A stretch of 64,000 nt of DNA from positions 87,336-151,335 of the forward strand of contig RZUM01000012.1 in the NCBI GenBank assembly GCA_004193205.1, read 5' to 3'. This document shows, piece by piece, positions 34,814-43,649 of this stretch. The number at the start of each line of letters is the position of its first letter. The first letter of the stretch is position 1. Origin of the DNA: Gordonia sediminis. Lineage in GTDB: Bacteria; Actinomycetota; Actinomycetes; Mycobacteriales; Mycobacteriaceae. The notes beneath the pieces were generated by a model. That model worked only from the letters and a program-made list of their open reading frames with translations. It was not told where the DNA came from and searched no databases. The translations under genes and the position numbers were made by a program.

Positions 34814-35652
34814 GCGATTGCTTCCTGGTCGATGTCGGCCGCTGCTTCCCGCAGTGCCACGGAATCGTCGATCTCCTCACCGAGGTAAGCGGCGCGAACG
34901 GAGGGATCACTGCGGATCTCCGCCGGAGTTCCCTCGGCGATCTTCGCACCGAAGTCGAGGACGTGCACAGTGTCGCAGATGCGCAGCACGAGTTCGACGT
35001 CGTGCTCGACGAACAGCAGCGACACACCGTGGTCGTGGACGACCGCCTCCATCACGTTCGCGAGTTCCTCGGTCTCGCGCACGTCGAGTCCGGACGATGG
35101 TTCGTCGAGCAGCATCACGCTGGGCTCGACCGCGAGCGCTCGCGCAACCTCGACCAGTCGGCAGGATCCCAGCGGCAGATCGCCGACAGCCCGATCCCGG
35201 ATCGCACCGAGGTTGAGCGCGTCGACCAGCGCATCCACGCGCTGGTCCTCGGCACTCGATGACCGCGCGAATCCACGACCGGTGAACAAATCGCTCCAGA
35301 TTCGGCTCCTGGCGTGCCGAATTCGATCGGCGAGCACGACGTGCTCGCGAACCGTAAGGGAGAGAAACAGTTCGGGGTGCTGGAACGTCCGTGCCATTCC
35401 GCGTGCGGCCCGGGACTGGGGCGTCGTACGGGTCACGTCCGCGCCGTCCATGAGAACGGTGCCCGAAGTGGGCGTGAGTAATCCCGACAGAACGCCGAAG
35501 AGTGTGCTCTTGCCTGCTCCGTTCGGCCCCACCAGTCCCACGATGGACTTGGGGGGAACCGAGATGCAGACATCGCTGAGTGCTGTGAGGCCCCCGAAGC
35601 GCATGGTGATGTCGCGTGCCTCGATGCGTGCGTTGCCGGTCTCGGTGCTCAT
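34810..35652 (-). CDS. livG: ABC transporter ATP-binding protein, LivG type
   Basis: A 280-aa ATPase with Walker A GPNGAGKSTLFGVLSG, Walker B VMLLDEPSSGLD and the LivG-like extra segment between (ARGMARTFQHPELFLSLTVREHVVLA). The usual signature LSGGQ is degenerate: the equivalent region reads LPLGSCRLVEVARALA, which is common in LivG subunits (LPYGXXRxLEIARAL). It overlaps the permease gene upstream and livF downstream by 4 bases each. It pairs with LivF to energise the fused permease. Confidence 0.92.
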   Translation of the reverse strand: MSTETGNARIEARDITMRFGGLTALSDVCISVPPKSIVGLVGPNGAGKSTLFGVLSGLLTPTSGTVLMDGADVTRTTPQSRAARGMARTFQHPELFLSLTVREHVVLADRIRHARSRIWSDLFTGRGFARSSSAEDQRVDALVDALNLGAIRDRAVGDLPLGSCRLVEVARALAVEPSVMLLDEPSSGLDVRETEELANVMEAVVHDHGVSLLFVEHDVELVLRICDTVHVLDFGAKIAEGTPAEIRSDPSVRAAYLGEEIDDSVALREAAADIDQEAIA

Positions 35653-37685
35653 ACATGCCCTCCAACATTGATCTCGTCGGCGCGTCTCGCGATCGGGATT
35701 TCCGGGGTGTGTTCCGAATCGCCCGGCGGTGAAGTTGTTTCGACGCTGTTGGCTTCCGGTGCCAGTGCATCTGGGCGTCGGAATCTCGCGACCAGACGGC
35801 CGAGGTCCCTGCCTGTCTGGGCGATGACGCCCTGGGGATTGCGTGCCACACCGATCGCACCGAGGCCGAAGAGGATGGTGGGTACGTCAGCCAGATCCGA
35901 CGGAAGGTAACTCGAGAAGAAGCCCGGCATCAGGTAGATGAGCAGGCCCGCGACCAGTGCGGCGATGATGGAGCGCGACCCGAGGGTGACCAGGACAGCC
36001 AGCCACACCATTCCGATGAAGGGATTGAAGCTGTCCGGCAACGTCGAACCGAAGTTCATCGCGAGGAACCCGCCGCCGACCGCGGCCACGAATGTAGCGA
36101 GCGCGGTCAGCATCACCTTGACCTGTACGACGCTGAGTCCCAATGTGCGCGATCCATTCTCGCTCCATCGCACCGCACCCACGGCCAGACCGGTGGTCGA
36201 CCGTCGAAGGTTGGTGATGAGCAGACCGAAGACCAGGAAGACTCCCAGGGCCAGGTACGCGAATGTCTGCGGTCCCGCTGCGAAATCGGGCCGTGCCATC
36301 GTCACGCCGGTACCGTAGTTGTAGAGTGTGTCCTGCGTGAAGACCAAGGTGGTGATGAGAAGGCCGAAGCTGAGGGTCACGAGGGCGACGTAGAGGTCTC
36401 CGAGCCGGATGGTCAACAGGCCCAAGAGGATGCCGACCGGGGTGACGACAAGCGCAGCCACGAAGACCGCGAGAAGCGGGGACCACCCGTGGTTGGTGGC
36501 GAGTTCCGCAGACAACACTGCGCCCATGCCGGCGAAGGTGATCTGGGATAACCACACCATGCCGCCCTCGCCGACGACCAGCGTGTAGGACAACAGGGCG
36601 ATCGCGCAACAGATTCCGGCCGTGGCGAGTCCTGTCCAGTATGTGGTCATCGTCAACGGAAGGAGCGCGACGACCGCAATGGTGATGGTTGCGGCGATGA
36701 GCGAGGGACGCAGGTATGGGCGTGTCCTGCTCTGACTGCGTGGTGCCGTTGTCGGATCGTTGCCGTTGGTGCTGATCGCCCGATCGAGTCCGCCGCCGGC
36801 GACGACGTCTCCCGCCTGGCCGCGAAACGCGTGATAGAGGAGAAACCCGAACATCAGTACGAACGGCACGCTGGGGATGGCTTTCGCGGCGAATGCGCTC
36901 TCCGGGTCGATGAACTTCTGGATGACACCGGTTGCCAGACCCATCAGGAGGGCGGCCGCTATTGCCACCGGCACACTTCGGAGCCGAGCTGCGACCACGG
37001 CGGCGAATGCGGTCGCCATCAGCCCGGTCATGGCCTCCGCAGAGAGCCCCGCGGTGGGAGCGATGAGGATGCCGGCGAGTCCGGCGAGAACCGCGCTGGC
37101 CGCCCACACCCCGATGGACACGCGTCCCGGGCTGATCCCGCTCAACGATGTCATCGCCTCCGAATCGACAAGTGCGCGTACCTTCATACCGACGTCGGTG
37201 AACCGAAGTAGCCCGCCCCCGACCACCACGACCACGATCAGCCCGAGGTAGATGGCCAGTTGGTCGCCGGTGATCGTCGCACCGAAGAGATGGAACACGG
37301 CCAACGGGCGGGGTGCCAGACCCGGTGCGGTCACATTGACGAGTCGGCCGAAGACCATGCTGACCAGTGGCGGCAATGCAACCGACAGACCGATGGTCGC
37401 GACCAGCTTGATCAGCATCGAGCGCAGACGCAGATGACGGAAGAGCAACAGGTAGAGAGTCACACCCAAGAGCGGGGCGAAGATTCCGAGCGACACGACC
37501 GCCGCCGGGAGGATGGACCACCCCTGTTCGGTGTGGAGAAAGTAGTAGCAGCGGGCCACTGAGAACGCCATGGCCGCGAACGCCAGATTGAATATGCCCG
37601 ACGCCACGAAGGTGATGACCATCGACCCGGCTGCGATCGCGTAGATCGATCCGAGTGCGAGTCCGGCCAGGATGTACGAGAGCAC
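35649..37685 (-). CDS. Fused LivH-LivM ABC transporter permease
   Basis: A 678-aa membrane protein joining both permease subunits of a LivFGHM-type importer. The first half (LSYILAGLALGSIYAIAAGSMVITF ... NVTAPGLA) is LivH-like. After a polar linker of about 40 residues (DRAISTNGNDPTTAPRSQSRTR) the second half (PLTMTTYWTGLATAGICCAIALLSYTLVVGEGGMVWLSQITFAGMGA) is LivM-like. About 16-18 membrane helices are expected. The start is GTG 37685 with GGAGG five bases upstream. Usually these are two genes. The last residues are a long polar tail. The binding protein is encoded divergently. Confidence 0.88.
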   Translation of the reverse strand: MLSYILAGLALGSIYAIAAGSMVITFVASGIFNLAFAAMAFSVARCYYFLHTEQGWSILPAAVVSLGIFAPLLGVTLYLLLFRHLRLRSMLIKLVATIGLSVALPPLVSMVFGRLVNVTAPGLAPRPLAVFHLFGATITGDQLAIYLGLIVVVVVGGGLLRFTDVGMKVRALVDSEAMTSLSGISPGRVSIGVWAASAVLAGLAGILIAPTAGLSAEAMTGLMATAFAAVVAARLRSVPVAIAAALLMGLATGVIQKFIDPESAFAAKAIPSVPFVLMFGFLLYHAFRGQAGDVVAGGGLDRAISTNGNDPTTAPRSQSRTRPYLRPSLIAATITIAVVALLPLTMTTYWTGLATAGICCAIALLSYTLVVGEGGMVWLSQITFAGMGAVLSAELATNHGWSPLLAVFVAALVVTPVGILLGLLTIRLGDLYVALVTLSFGLLITTLVFTQDTLYNYGTGVTMARPDFAAGPQTFAYLALGVFLVFGLLITNLRRSTTGLAVGAVRWSENGSRTLGLSVVQVKVMLTALATFVAAVGGGFLAMNFGSTLPDSFNPFIGMVWLAVLVTLGSRSIIAALVAGLLIYLMPGFFSSYLPSDLADVPTILFGLGAIGVARNPQGVIAQTGRDLGRLVARFRRPDALAPEANSVETTSPPGDSEHTPEIPIARRADEINVGGHV

Positions 37686-37987
37686 CTCAACCTCCAAAGG
37701 CTCTGAGGACGGTCCCGGGGTTACACCCCGGGCGCCCCAAGGGGGTGCCGCGGCGAGAAGGTTCGATAGCAATCGAAATATGTTGGGATACGCGGCAAAT
37801 CGTCCTCGATTATCTGATTGCCGAGACGAAACTTGTCAAGGTATCGCCCGTATTTCGGCCGGAATCGCACACTTCTCGGCCGAACACTTCGATGGCAGTG
37901 ACAACCTCAAAGGTTTGGGGCATTGTGTCCGCCACAAGGGCTGCCGAATGTGGGGTAGCCCATAGAATGGAACGAGGTTGGTGAGGT
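37686..37987. promoter_or_regulatory. Divergent promoter region of the ABC importer
   Basis: About 300 bases between the permease (minus) and the binding-protein gene (plus). No gene is supported. The centre is relatively AT-rich (around 37770-37860), as expected for back-to-back promoters, but no convincing -35/-10 pair or long dyad was found. Confidence 0.4.
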
Positions 37988-39217
37988 ATGCGCAAGAAGG
38001 CGCTTCAAGCTGCGGGACTGCTGTCGGCGGTCGTGATCGCAGCCGCGGCATGCAGTGATGACAACGGTTCGAGCGGCGGTGCGGAGGGTCCGATCAAGAT
38101 CGGTGTGCTGACGTCCCAGAGCGGACCTGCGAGTGCCGCGTTTGCGGGCACCGAAGGCGCCGTGAAGGCGCGCCTGGAGGCCTACAAGGCAGAAGGCGGC
38201 AAGTGCTCGAACAAGCAGATCGATGTGGTGATGGCCGATGACCAGTCTTCACCCCAGGGTGCGCTGGTCGGCACGCAGAAGTTGGTGCAGCAGGACAACG
38301 TGCACTCGATGCTCGAGGTCACCCCGTACTTCTTCGGGGCTGCAACCTTCGCCACCACAGCAGCCAAGGACACGCCGGTTCTCGGTGCTGCGATCGACGC
38401 TGCCCCTCAGTGGCTGGAGGACGGCAACAATCTGTTTGCCGCGATGATGACCGTCCCGGACACGTCGAAGACCTACACCTCTATGGGCGACTACTGGAAG
38501 TCCTTGGGTATCAAGAAGATTGCTTCGGTAGCCTATGACAACAAGGCATCGGCAGACAGCATGGAGTCCGTCATGCGGTCCGCCGAGGACGCCGGGATTG
38601 AGCGCGTGTATGTGAACGACACGATCCCACTCGGCTCCACCGACGTCGGCTCGACAGTCCTGGGTATCAAGAACTCCGGCGCGCAGGCACTCTACCTGCC
38701 GATCAATCCCGACACGTCCCTGGCGATCGTGGCCGGTTTGCGTCAAGCGGGAGTGAACCTCGAGAGCATCGTATCCGCGAGCGGGTACGGTGGCGACCTT
38801 CTCGCTTCGCCACCGGCCGTGCAGGCGGCCCAAGGGGTGACGTTCCTCTCCTGGTCGGAGCCGGCCGAGATGAACACCCCGGCCACCCAGAAGATGTCGA
38901 ACGCGTTGAAGAAGTATGCGGATTCGGCCACCGGAATCCCGACCATGTCGCAGCAGTTCGCCTGGAACACAACAGATCTATTCCTCCATGGACTGGAGAT
39001 CTCGGGCTGCAACGCGTCGCCGGCCGAGTACCGGTCGACGCTGCGCGAGGACAAGACCTGGGACGACGGGGGCATGTTCGCCCACCCGGTCGACTTCTCC
39101 ACAACCGCCAGTGACACCGAGTGCCTCTACATGGTCGATTTGAAGGGCGACAGCTTCGTTCCCCAGCCAAAGAACTCTCCGCTGTGCGGTACGACGGTGG
39201 CTCCCCAGAGTCCGTAG
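37988..39217 (+). CDS. ABC transporter substrate-binding lipoprotein (LivK type)
   Basis: A 409-aa lipoprotein of the branched-chain amino acid binding class. The N-terminus MRKKALQAAGLLSAVVIAAAACSDD is a lipoprotein signal peptide with lipid-anchored Cys22, followed by a serine/glycine linker and the first lobe strand IKIGVLTSQSGPASAAF. It has the periplasmic-binding-protein type 1 fold with later segments GAQALYLPINPDTSLAIVAGLRQ. It is anchored outside the membrane and delivers substrate to the fused LivHM permease encoded divergently. Ligand unknown; a carboxylate of the catabolic pathway is likely. Confidence 0.92.
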   Translation: MRKKALQAAGLLSAVVIAAAACSDDNGSSGGAEGPIKIGVLTSQSGPASAAFAGTEGAVKARLEAYKAEGGKCSNKQIDVVMADDQSSPQGALVGTQKLVQQDNVHSMLEVTPYFFGAATFATTAAKDTPVLGAAIDAAPQWLEDGNNLFAAMMTVPDTSKTYTSMGDYWKSLGIKKIASVAYDNKASADSMESVMRSAEDAGIERVYVNDTIPLGSTDVGSTVLGIKNSGAQALYLPINPDTSLAIVAGLRQAGVNLESIVSASGYGGDLLASPPAVQAAQGVTFLSWSEPAEMNTPATQKMSNALKKYADSATGIPTMSQQFAWNTTDLFLHGLEISGCNASPAEYRSTLREDKTWDDGGMFAHPVDFSTTASDTECLYMVDLKGDSFVPQPKNSPLCGTTVAPQSP

Positions 39218-39376
39218 CGTTCGCTTGGCCCTCCCGGTCGGACCGCGCTTGGCGCATGTCAGGCCGGGAGCCTAAACAACGACGGTTTCGAAAATGCCAA
39301 GCTCGACCTGTTGCCTCATGTCAAGATGCGCGCGAGACCCGATTCGTTCCCTCATCCTGAGATGCGCGCGCGTAGT

Positions 39377-39906
39377 CGGTGGGGTGACGGCGGCTTCGGT
39401 GCAGGGTACGGCCTTGCTGGTGGTGATGGTCATGGGGGTGCACCCGGAGGCCCTGCGCACCTGGGTGCGCAAGGCCGAGATCGATGGCGGGATGCGCGCG
39501 GGTACGTCGACCAGCGATGCCGACCGGATCGCCGAATTGGAACGCGAGAAACGAGAGTTGCGGCGCTCCAACGAGATTCTTCGGACCTCGGCAGCGCTTT
39601 TTGCCGCAGCGGAGCTCGACCGCAGGACGAGGTAGACCGGCAGGCGGTGCCGGTCGCGGTGATCGTCGACTACATCGATGCTCATCGTGACCGGCTCGTC
39701 GACGGTCATCGACTCGGGGTCGAGCCGATCTGCACGGTGCTGGCCAGCGCCGCCAGGCAGCTGACGGTGGAGATCCGTCGGGTGTGGACGGCCAACCTCG
39801 GCGTGTACGGCGCCCGCAAGGTGTGCGCCGTACTGCATCGCGAACACATCGACGTGGCCCGCTGCGCCCTCGAGATGTTCATGAAAGATATTGGTCTGCA
39901 GGGAAT
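39377..39906 (+). mobile_element. IS3-family insertion sequence remnant (orfA and orfB fragments)
   Basis: The frame at 39377-39635 encodes a transposase OrfA tail: GVHPEALRTWVRKAEIDGG followed by a leucine-zipper-like ADRIAELEREKRELRRSNEILRTSAALFAAAELD, typical of IS3 OrfA. A second frame then encodes the beginning of OrfB: VPVAVIVDYIDAHRDR-----GVEPICTVL, then a jump, then RRVWTANLGVYGARKVCAVLHREHIDVARCALEMFMKDIGLQGI. The DDE catalytic domain is absent and a middle piece is deleted. No terminal repeats were found. It cannot transpose. Confidence 0.85.
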
Positions 39907-39970
39907 TAGCATACAGTGCGACACTGTTGACCGCTGCATGAACCCCACCCGGTGTCCAAGATCCGGGGTC

Positions 39971-40099
39971 AAGGCCCGACGTGTCATCGCTGCCATCGCG
40001 CAGGCCGCCGAGATGACCGTGGCGACGAGCAATACCAAGCACTTCGAGCCGCTCGGCGTCCGATGTGTCAACCCGTGGGAACCGAACTCTTGCCATTGA
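39971..40099 (+). pseudogene. PIN-domain toxin (VapC/FitB-like) C-terminal remnant
   Basis: Immediately after the IS3 fragment, in the same frame by chance, comes ARRVIAAIAQAAEMTVATSNTKHFEPLGVRCVNPWE. This matches the C-terminal end of VapC/FitB PIN ribonucleases (D-xIAAIA--------T-N-KHFE-LGV-V-NPW). The catalytic N-terminal aspartate region and any antitoxin gene are missing. It is a leftover of a toxin-antitoxin pair. Confidence 0.7.
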
Positions 40100-40548
40100 C
40101 ACGTCACCTGGCCGGCCGCGCGTCGGTCACGGTGACCGATCTGGACGGAGAGGTCCACGTGACCGACGACGACGCCGACCCCGAGTGGGTGCGCTGGTGG
40201 GCCTGCGATCCGCGTCCGAGCGGGGTGCGTGTGCGCTACGGGCCGTCGGTGCGCACGATGGACGAACTGTTGGAGTCGGTGGCGGCGGAGCAGGCGATCG
40301 CGATCACCGGCGAATTCGTCGCGGAGACATACCAGAATCGTAGGGTGGTGTTCATTCCGGTCGACGACGTCGAACCGTGCCCGCTCTCGCTGTGCACGCG
40401 GGCGGGCGACAGGTCGCCGATCGTCAACGAACTTCGCCGGGCCGTGCACGCGACAACCAGGGACCTCACCGTTCGCGACACACCTTCGTCGGTACGATCG
40501 TCCGTGGCTGTCGGTGAGGTCCCTGGCCTGGCGGCTGGTGCGTCCTAG
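40100..40548 (+). pseudogene. LysR-family regulator C-terminal remnant
   Basis: The open frame encodes the last part of a LysR substrate-binding domain: DPEWVRWWACDPRPSGVRVRYGPSVRTMDELLESVAAEQAIAITGEFVAETYQNRRVVFIPVDDVEPCPLSLCTRAGD. The pattern (PEWV-WW---PRP-G-RVRYGP-V-T-DE-LE) is typical of actinobacterial LysR proteins. The DNA-binding N-terminus is absent, and the piece directly abuts the PIN remnant, so it is a truncated gene. It could once have regulated the adjacent amine-oxidase/iac region, but that is speculative. Confidence 0.75.
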
Positions 40549-40549
40549 C

Positions 40550-41902
40550 CTAGCGCTGCGGCTTGAGATCGCCGATGATGCGGCGCGCGTTGGTGATACC
40601 AGACTCGATGGCGCCGTCGACGACCACCCCGTTCCAGCCCTTCGCGTAATCGGCGCCGGCGAAGCGCAGACGGGCACCCTCGGGCGCGTCGAAGCGGCTC
40701 CACCCATCGAAGAACTGTCCGGACTTCAGCGTCGCCCAGGTCTGGCCCGACCACTTGTCGGCAACCCAGTCGTGTCCACCGGATTCGATGACCCGCAGGT
40801 CGTCGCGCCACACGTTGACCGCCTTCTGCGCGGAGTCCTTGTCGTCGAGGTCGATGGTGGTGTGATCGGAGCCGAAACCGACCAGAATGGTGAACTTCTC
40901 GTCGTCCAGGAAGTACTCGCTGCGCAGCAATGAGATCGGGTGCTCGCCCGGTGCACCGGCGATGATCGAGTGATGACCCTCGACCTTGATCCAGATCTTG
41001 AACCCGACGGAATTGGTGCCCTCGTCGACGACCTTGCGCTGGGAATGCGGCAATGGCGGATCGAATTCGATGTTCGACAACGCGCCGATGGGCACCGTGA
41101 CGATCACCGCGTCGGCGGACTCGACCGTGCCGTCGGCCATCAGCACCTCGACACCACTGGGGCCGTGGCTGATTCGTTCGACAGGGGTGTTCAGTTCGAT
41201 GTCGGCCCGCAGGTCGGACGCGATCGACTCGTACAGACCGCGCATGCCCTTGGTGAGCTTGAACCGCAGGGTCTGCTCGTCCATCAGTGAACTACGGTGG
41301 TCGCTGAGCGCGGCCCAGTGCTTGGCCATCAGCGGCGAGGCCGTCGACGTTGGGCCCTGATATCCGGCCGACCAGTAGGAGTCGGCGAGATCGATCTCCT
41401 CCTTGGTGAAGCCGCCGTCACGCAGGCAGTCGAGGACGCTGCCCTCGTCGGCGCGCCGGAAGCGTTCGATGAGCTCGGGGTCGGCGGTGTCGTCCTCGAG
41501 CAGTGCCAGCGGGTTGTGCGGGTAGGGGAAGAACTCGCGCGAGCCCTCGAAGATCTTCTCCTGCAGGCGGGTCAGTGCCGCGTCGAGGTCGTGCTCGGTA
41601 CCGTGGCGAACGTTGCCGTCGCTGACCCAGTAGGCGTCCTCGATGTCGGGGCTCGGGTAGATCTCCTGGTCGTACCGGGTGATCTCGGTCCAGACGAACG
41701 GCTGCAACCAATGCACCCAGGTCGCGCCCATCTCGAGCATGTGGCCGCCGAGACGCTCGTCAGTCCAGGCGCGGCCGCCGATGCGGTCACGTGCTTCGAC
41801 GAGGCGAACCCGGATACCGGCGGCTTCGAGTTCACGGGTGGCGATCAGTCCCGCGAAGCCGGCGCCGACGACGACGACCGAGGGAGAGTTGGAGGTGGTC
41901 AC
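40550..41902 (-). CDS. Flavin-containing monoamine oxidase
   Basis: A 450-aa FAD amine oxidase. The dinucleotide fold VVVVGAGFAGLIATRELEAAGIRVRLVEARDRIGGRAWT is at residues 9-47, with the family's EMGATWVHWLQPFVWTEI, and the C-terminal flavin contact LRFAGADYAKGWNGVVVDGAIESGITNARRI. It oxidises a primary amine to the aldehyde, with ammonia and hydrogen peroxide as products. It is the second gene of an operon with an amino-acid/amine permease and lies in a region with an aldehyde dehydrogenase and indole-3-acetate genes, so tryptamine or a similar arylethylamine is a plausible substrate. No covalent-flavin cysteine is evident. Confidence 0.9.
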   Translation of the reverse strand: MTTSNSPSVVVVGAGFAGLIATRELEAAGIRVRLVEARDRIGGRAWTDERLGGHMLEMGATWVHWLQPFVWTEITRYDQEIYPSPDIEDAYWVSDGNVRHGTEHDLDAALTRLQEKIFEGSREFFPYPHNPLALLEDDTADPELIERFRRADEGSVLDCLRDGGFTKEEIDLADSYWSAGYQGPTSTASPLMAKHWAALSDHRSSLMDEQTLRFKLTKGMRGLYESIASDLRADIELNTPVERISHGPSGVEVLMADGTVESADAVIVTVPIGALSNIEFDPPLPHSQRKVVDEGTNSVGFKIWIKVEGHHSIIAGAPGEHPISLLRSEYFLDDEKFTILVGFGSDHTTIDLDDKDSAQKAVNVWRDDLRVIESGGHDWVADKWSGQTWATLKSGQFFDGWSRFDAPEGARLRFAGADYAKGWNGVVVDGAIESGITNARRIIGDLKPQR

Positions 41903-41951
41903 GATGCAAGTCCTTGCTGTACTCGGGGTGTTTAGTGGGCTTCAGGGTCGG

Positions 41952-43376
41952 CTAGACGGTCTCGACGTCGCGGCGCCCGATCAGCCGGGCGGCGACGACG
42001 CCGCCGACGAAGGTCGCCACGATGATCGCGAGGAACACCTCGGCCAGGACCTCGGAGCCGCCGATCAGTGTGGTGAAGTTGGCGATCACCAGAGCCGTGA
42101 TACCGATCAGCCCGATCGCGCCCAGCACGGGGGCAATCCTGGTGTGCCACAGGCGCGTGTCGCTACCGGTGCGGCGGAAATAGGCGATGATCGCGAGGCT
42201 GGTGAGGATCATGACGGCCAGTACCGCGACAATGGCGACGCCGGCCATCCAGGTGAACAGTTCCAGGACCGGGTTCGCGCCGGCGATGGCGAAGGCGCCG
42301 ACGAGGAGGAATGCGGTCACCGTCTGCAGCACCGAACCCGCGTGCGGGGAGCCGTGCCTGCCGTGTACGGCCATGAACCGATTCGGAGCGAAACCGTTGC
42401 GCGCCAGCGCAAAAGTGTAGCGCGCGATTGCGTTATGGAATGCCAGCAGAGCGGCGAAGAGACTCGTCACCAGCATCACCATCATGACGTCGGCGGCCAC
42501 CGAGCCGAGGAACTCCGTCGTCGCGATGAACGTGAGGTCAGCGGTGTCGGACTGGGCCACACCGGCCACCGCGTCGCTGCCGAAGGCCAGCACGAGTGCC
42601 CAGCTTGCGAGTGCGTAGAGGACGCCGATGGTGATTACCGCGACGTAGGTGGCGATGGGCACCGTGCGCTTGGGGTTCTTGGCCTCCTCGCCGTAGATGG
42701 CGGTCGCCTCGAACCCGACGAACGAGCCGATGGCGAACATGAGGGCGATGCCGGGGGAGCCGGACAGGAACGCCGACGGGGTGAAGGACACGAAGTCGAT
42801 GCCGTGCGCGCCCCCGCGGACCAGGACACTCACGGTGAGTGCCACGATCAGTGCGATCTCGGCGATGAGCAGCACCCCGAGCACTTTGGCACCCAGGTCG
42901 ATGCTGCGGTAGCCCAGCACCGCGACGATCGCCATCAGAACCAGGGCCCAGAACCACCACGGCAGATCCGGGCCGCCGAAGCGGACAACCACGCTCTGCA
43001 TGGTGGAGGCCGCCAGGCCGTAGATCGCGGCCTGGATCGTCGTGTACGCCAGCAGCGCGAGGGCCGCCGCGCCGAGCCCGGCGGACCGGCCGAGCCCCTT
43101 GGTGACGTACGCGTAGAAGGCGCCGGTGTCGGTGACCGCGCTGCTCATCGCCGCATATCCGACGCTGAAGACCAGCAGGACCACGGCCGCCACGATGTAG
43201 GCCAGCGGCGCGCCGGCTCCATTGCCGATCGCGATCATGACCGGCAGCGATCCGGCGACGGCGGTCAGGGGAGCGGCGGCCGCGATCACCAGGAAGACGA
43301 TCCCCGCGATCCCGATAGACCCGCGGAGTGCGGACCCGGACTGCGGCGGATGGGCCGTCTGTGTTTGGTCGAGCAT
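41952..43376 (-). CDS. APC-superfamily amino acid/amine permease
   Basis: A 474-aa permease with about 12 hydrophobic helices. The N-terminal GSIGIAGIVFLVIAAAAPLTAVAGSLPVMIAIGNGAGAPLAYIVAAVVLLVFSVGY and the SFVGFEATAIYGEEAKNPKRTVPIATYVAV segment in helix 6 are hallmarks of the amino acid-polyamine-organocation family. It imports amino acids or amines by proton symport. It is the first gene of an operon with the monoamine oxidase 49 bases downstream, which suggests it delivers that enzyme's amine substrate. A short dyad lies just upstream. Confidence 0.9.
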   Translation of the reverse strand: MLDQTQTAHPPQSGSALRGSIGIAGIVFLVIAAAAPLTAVAGSLPVMIAIGNGAGAPLAYIVAAVVLLVFSVGYAAMSSAVTDTGAFYAYVTKGLGRSAGLGAAALALLAYTTIQAAIYGLAASTMQSVVVRFGGPDLPWWFWALVLMAIVAVLGYRSIDLGAKVLGVLLIAEIALIVALTVSVLVRGGAHGIDFVSFTPSAFLSGSPGIALMFAIGSFVGFEATAIYGEEAKNPKRTVPIATYVAVITIGVLYALASWALVLAFGSDAVAGVAQSDTADLTFIATTEFLGSVAADVMMVMLVTSLFAALLAFHNAIARYTFALARNGFAPNRFMAVHGRHGSPHAGSVLQTVTAFLLVGAFAIAGANPVLELFTWMAGVAIVAVLAVMILTSLAIIAYFRRTGSDTRLWHTRIAPVLGAIGLIGITALVIANFTTLIGGSEVLAEVFLAIIVATFVGGVVAARLIGRRDVETV

Positions 43377-43426
43377 GAGACTTCCTTCCGAACGCCCTCG
43401 GCGTTCTCGGGGCTGTGGGATTTGAG

Positions 43427-43440
43427 TCTACGAATGTAGA
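43427..43440. promoter_or_regulatory. TCTAC-N4-GTAGA dyad upstream of the permease operon
   Basis: A 5-bp inverted repeat in the otherwise low-GC stretch 50 bases upstream of the permease start. Candidate operator or promoter element for the permease/monoamine-oxidase operon; supported only by position and symmetry. Confidence 0.35.
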
Positions 43441-43524
43441 TGTAAAGGGATGTGACGCACACTACAGTCACGTCGCGAGGAAGGGAAGGGCTTCGGCATC
43501 GGGAATACCTTTAGGCGCCCGACG

Positions 43525-43538
43525 CCTGAGGAGCGAGC
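43525..43538. repeat. CCTGAGGAGCGAGC repeat (family also at 53.7 and 55.2 kb)
   Basis: CCTGAGGAGCGAGC. The core CCTGAGGAG recurs twice at 53696-53746 and, in reverse orientation, at 55171-55183, all in intergenic DNA of the same 12-kb region. It looks like a dispersed extragenic repeat. Confidence 0.45.
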
Positions 43539-43566
43539 TTCACGAAGGCCGGGGCCGATAGCAAGA

Positions 43567-43624
43567 CACGCGCATCTCCCAGAAACACGCCAAGGCTTAA
43601 CGTGTTTCGGGAGGTGCGCGCGTG
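43567..43624 (-). terminator. Long hairpin, terminator of the aldehyde dehydrogenase operon
   Basis: The left arm CACGCGCATCTCCCAGAAACACG and the right arm ending in GGAGGTGCGCGCGTG pair over more than 20 bases with a few mismatches and an 11-base loop. It lies about 25 bases past the stop codon of the minus-strand aldehyde dehydrogenase. A second, small dyad CGACGC-TGA-GCGTCG (43633-43647) sits directly at the stop. Confidence 0.65.
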
Positions 43625-43649
43625 CTTCTATACGACGCTGAGCGTCGAC

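Noticed and set aside
39311-40099. A single 262-aa protein covering the IS3 remnant and PIN tail
   Set aside because: The frame joins unrelated fragments by chance; each part matches only a piece of a different family.
41679-43439. 586-codon plus-strand frame across the permease
   Set aside because: Rich in Asp/Gly/Arg/His as expected from the reverse complement of a membrane protein; no homology seen.
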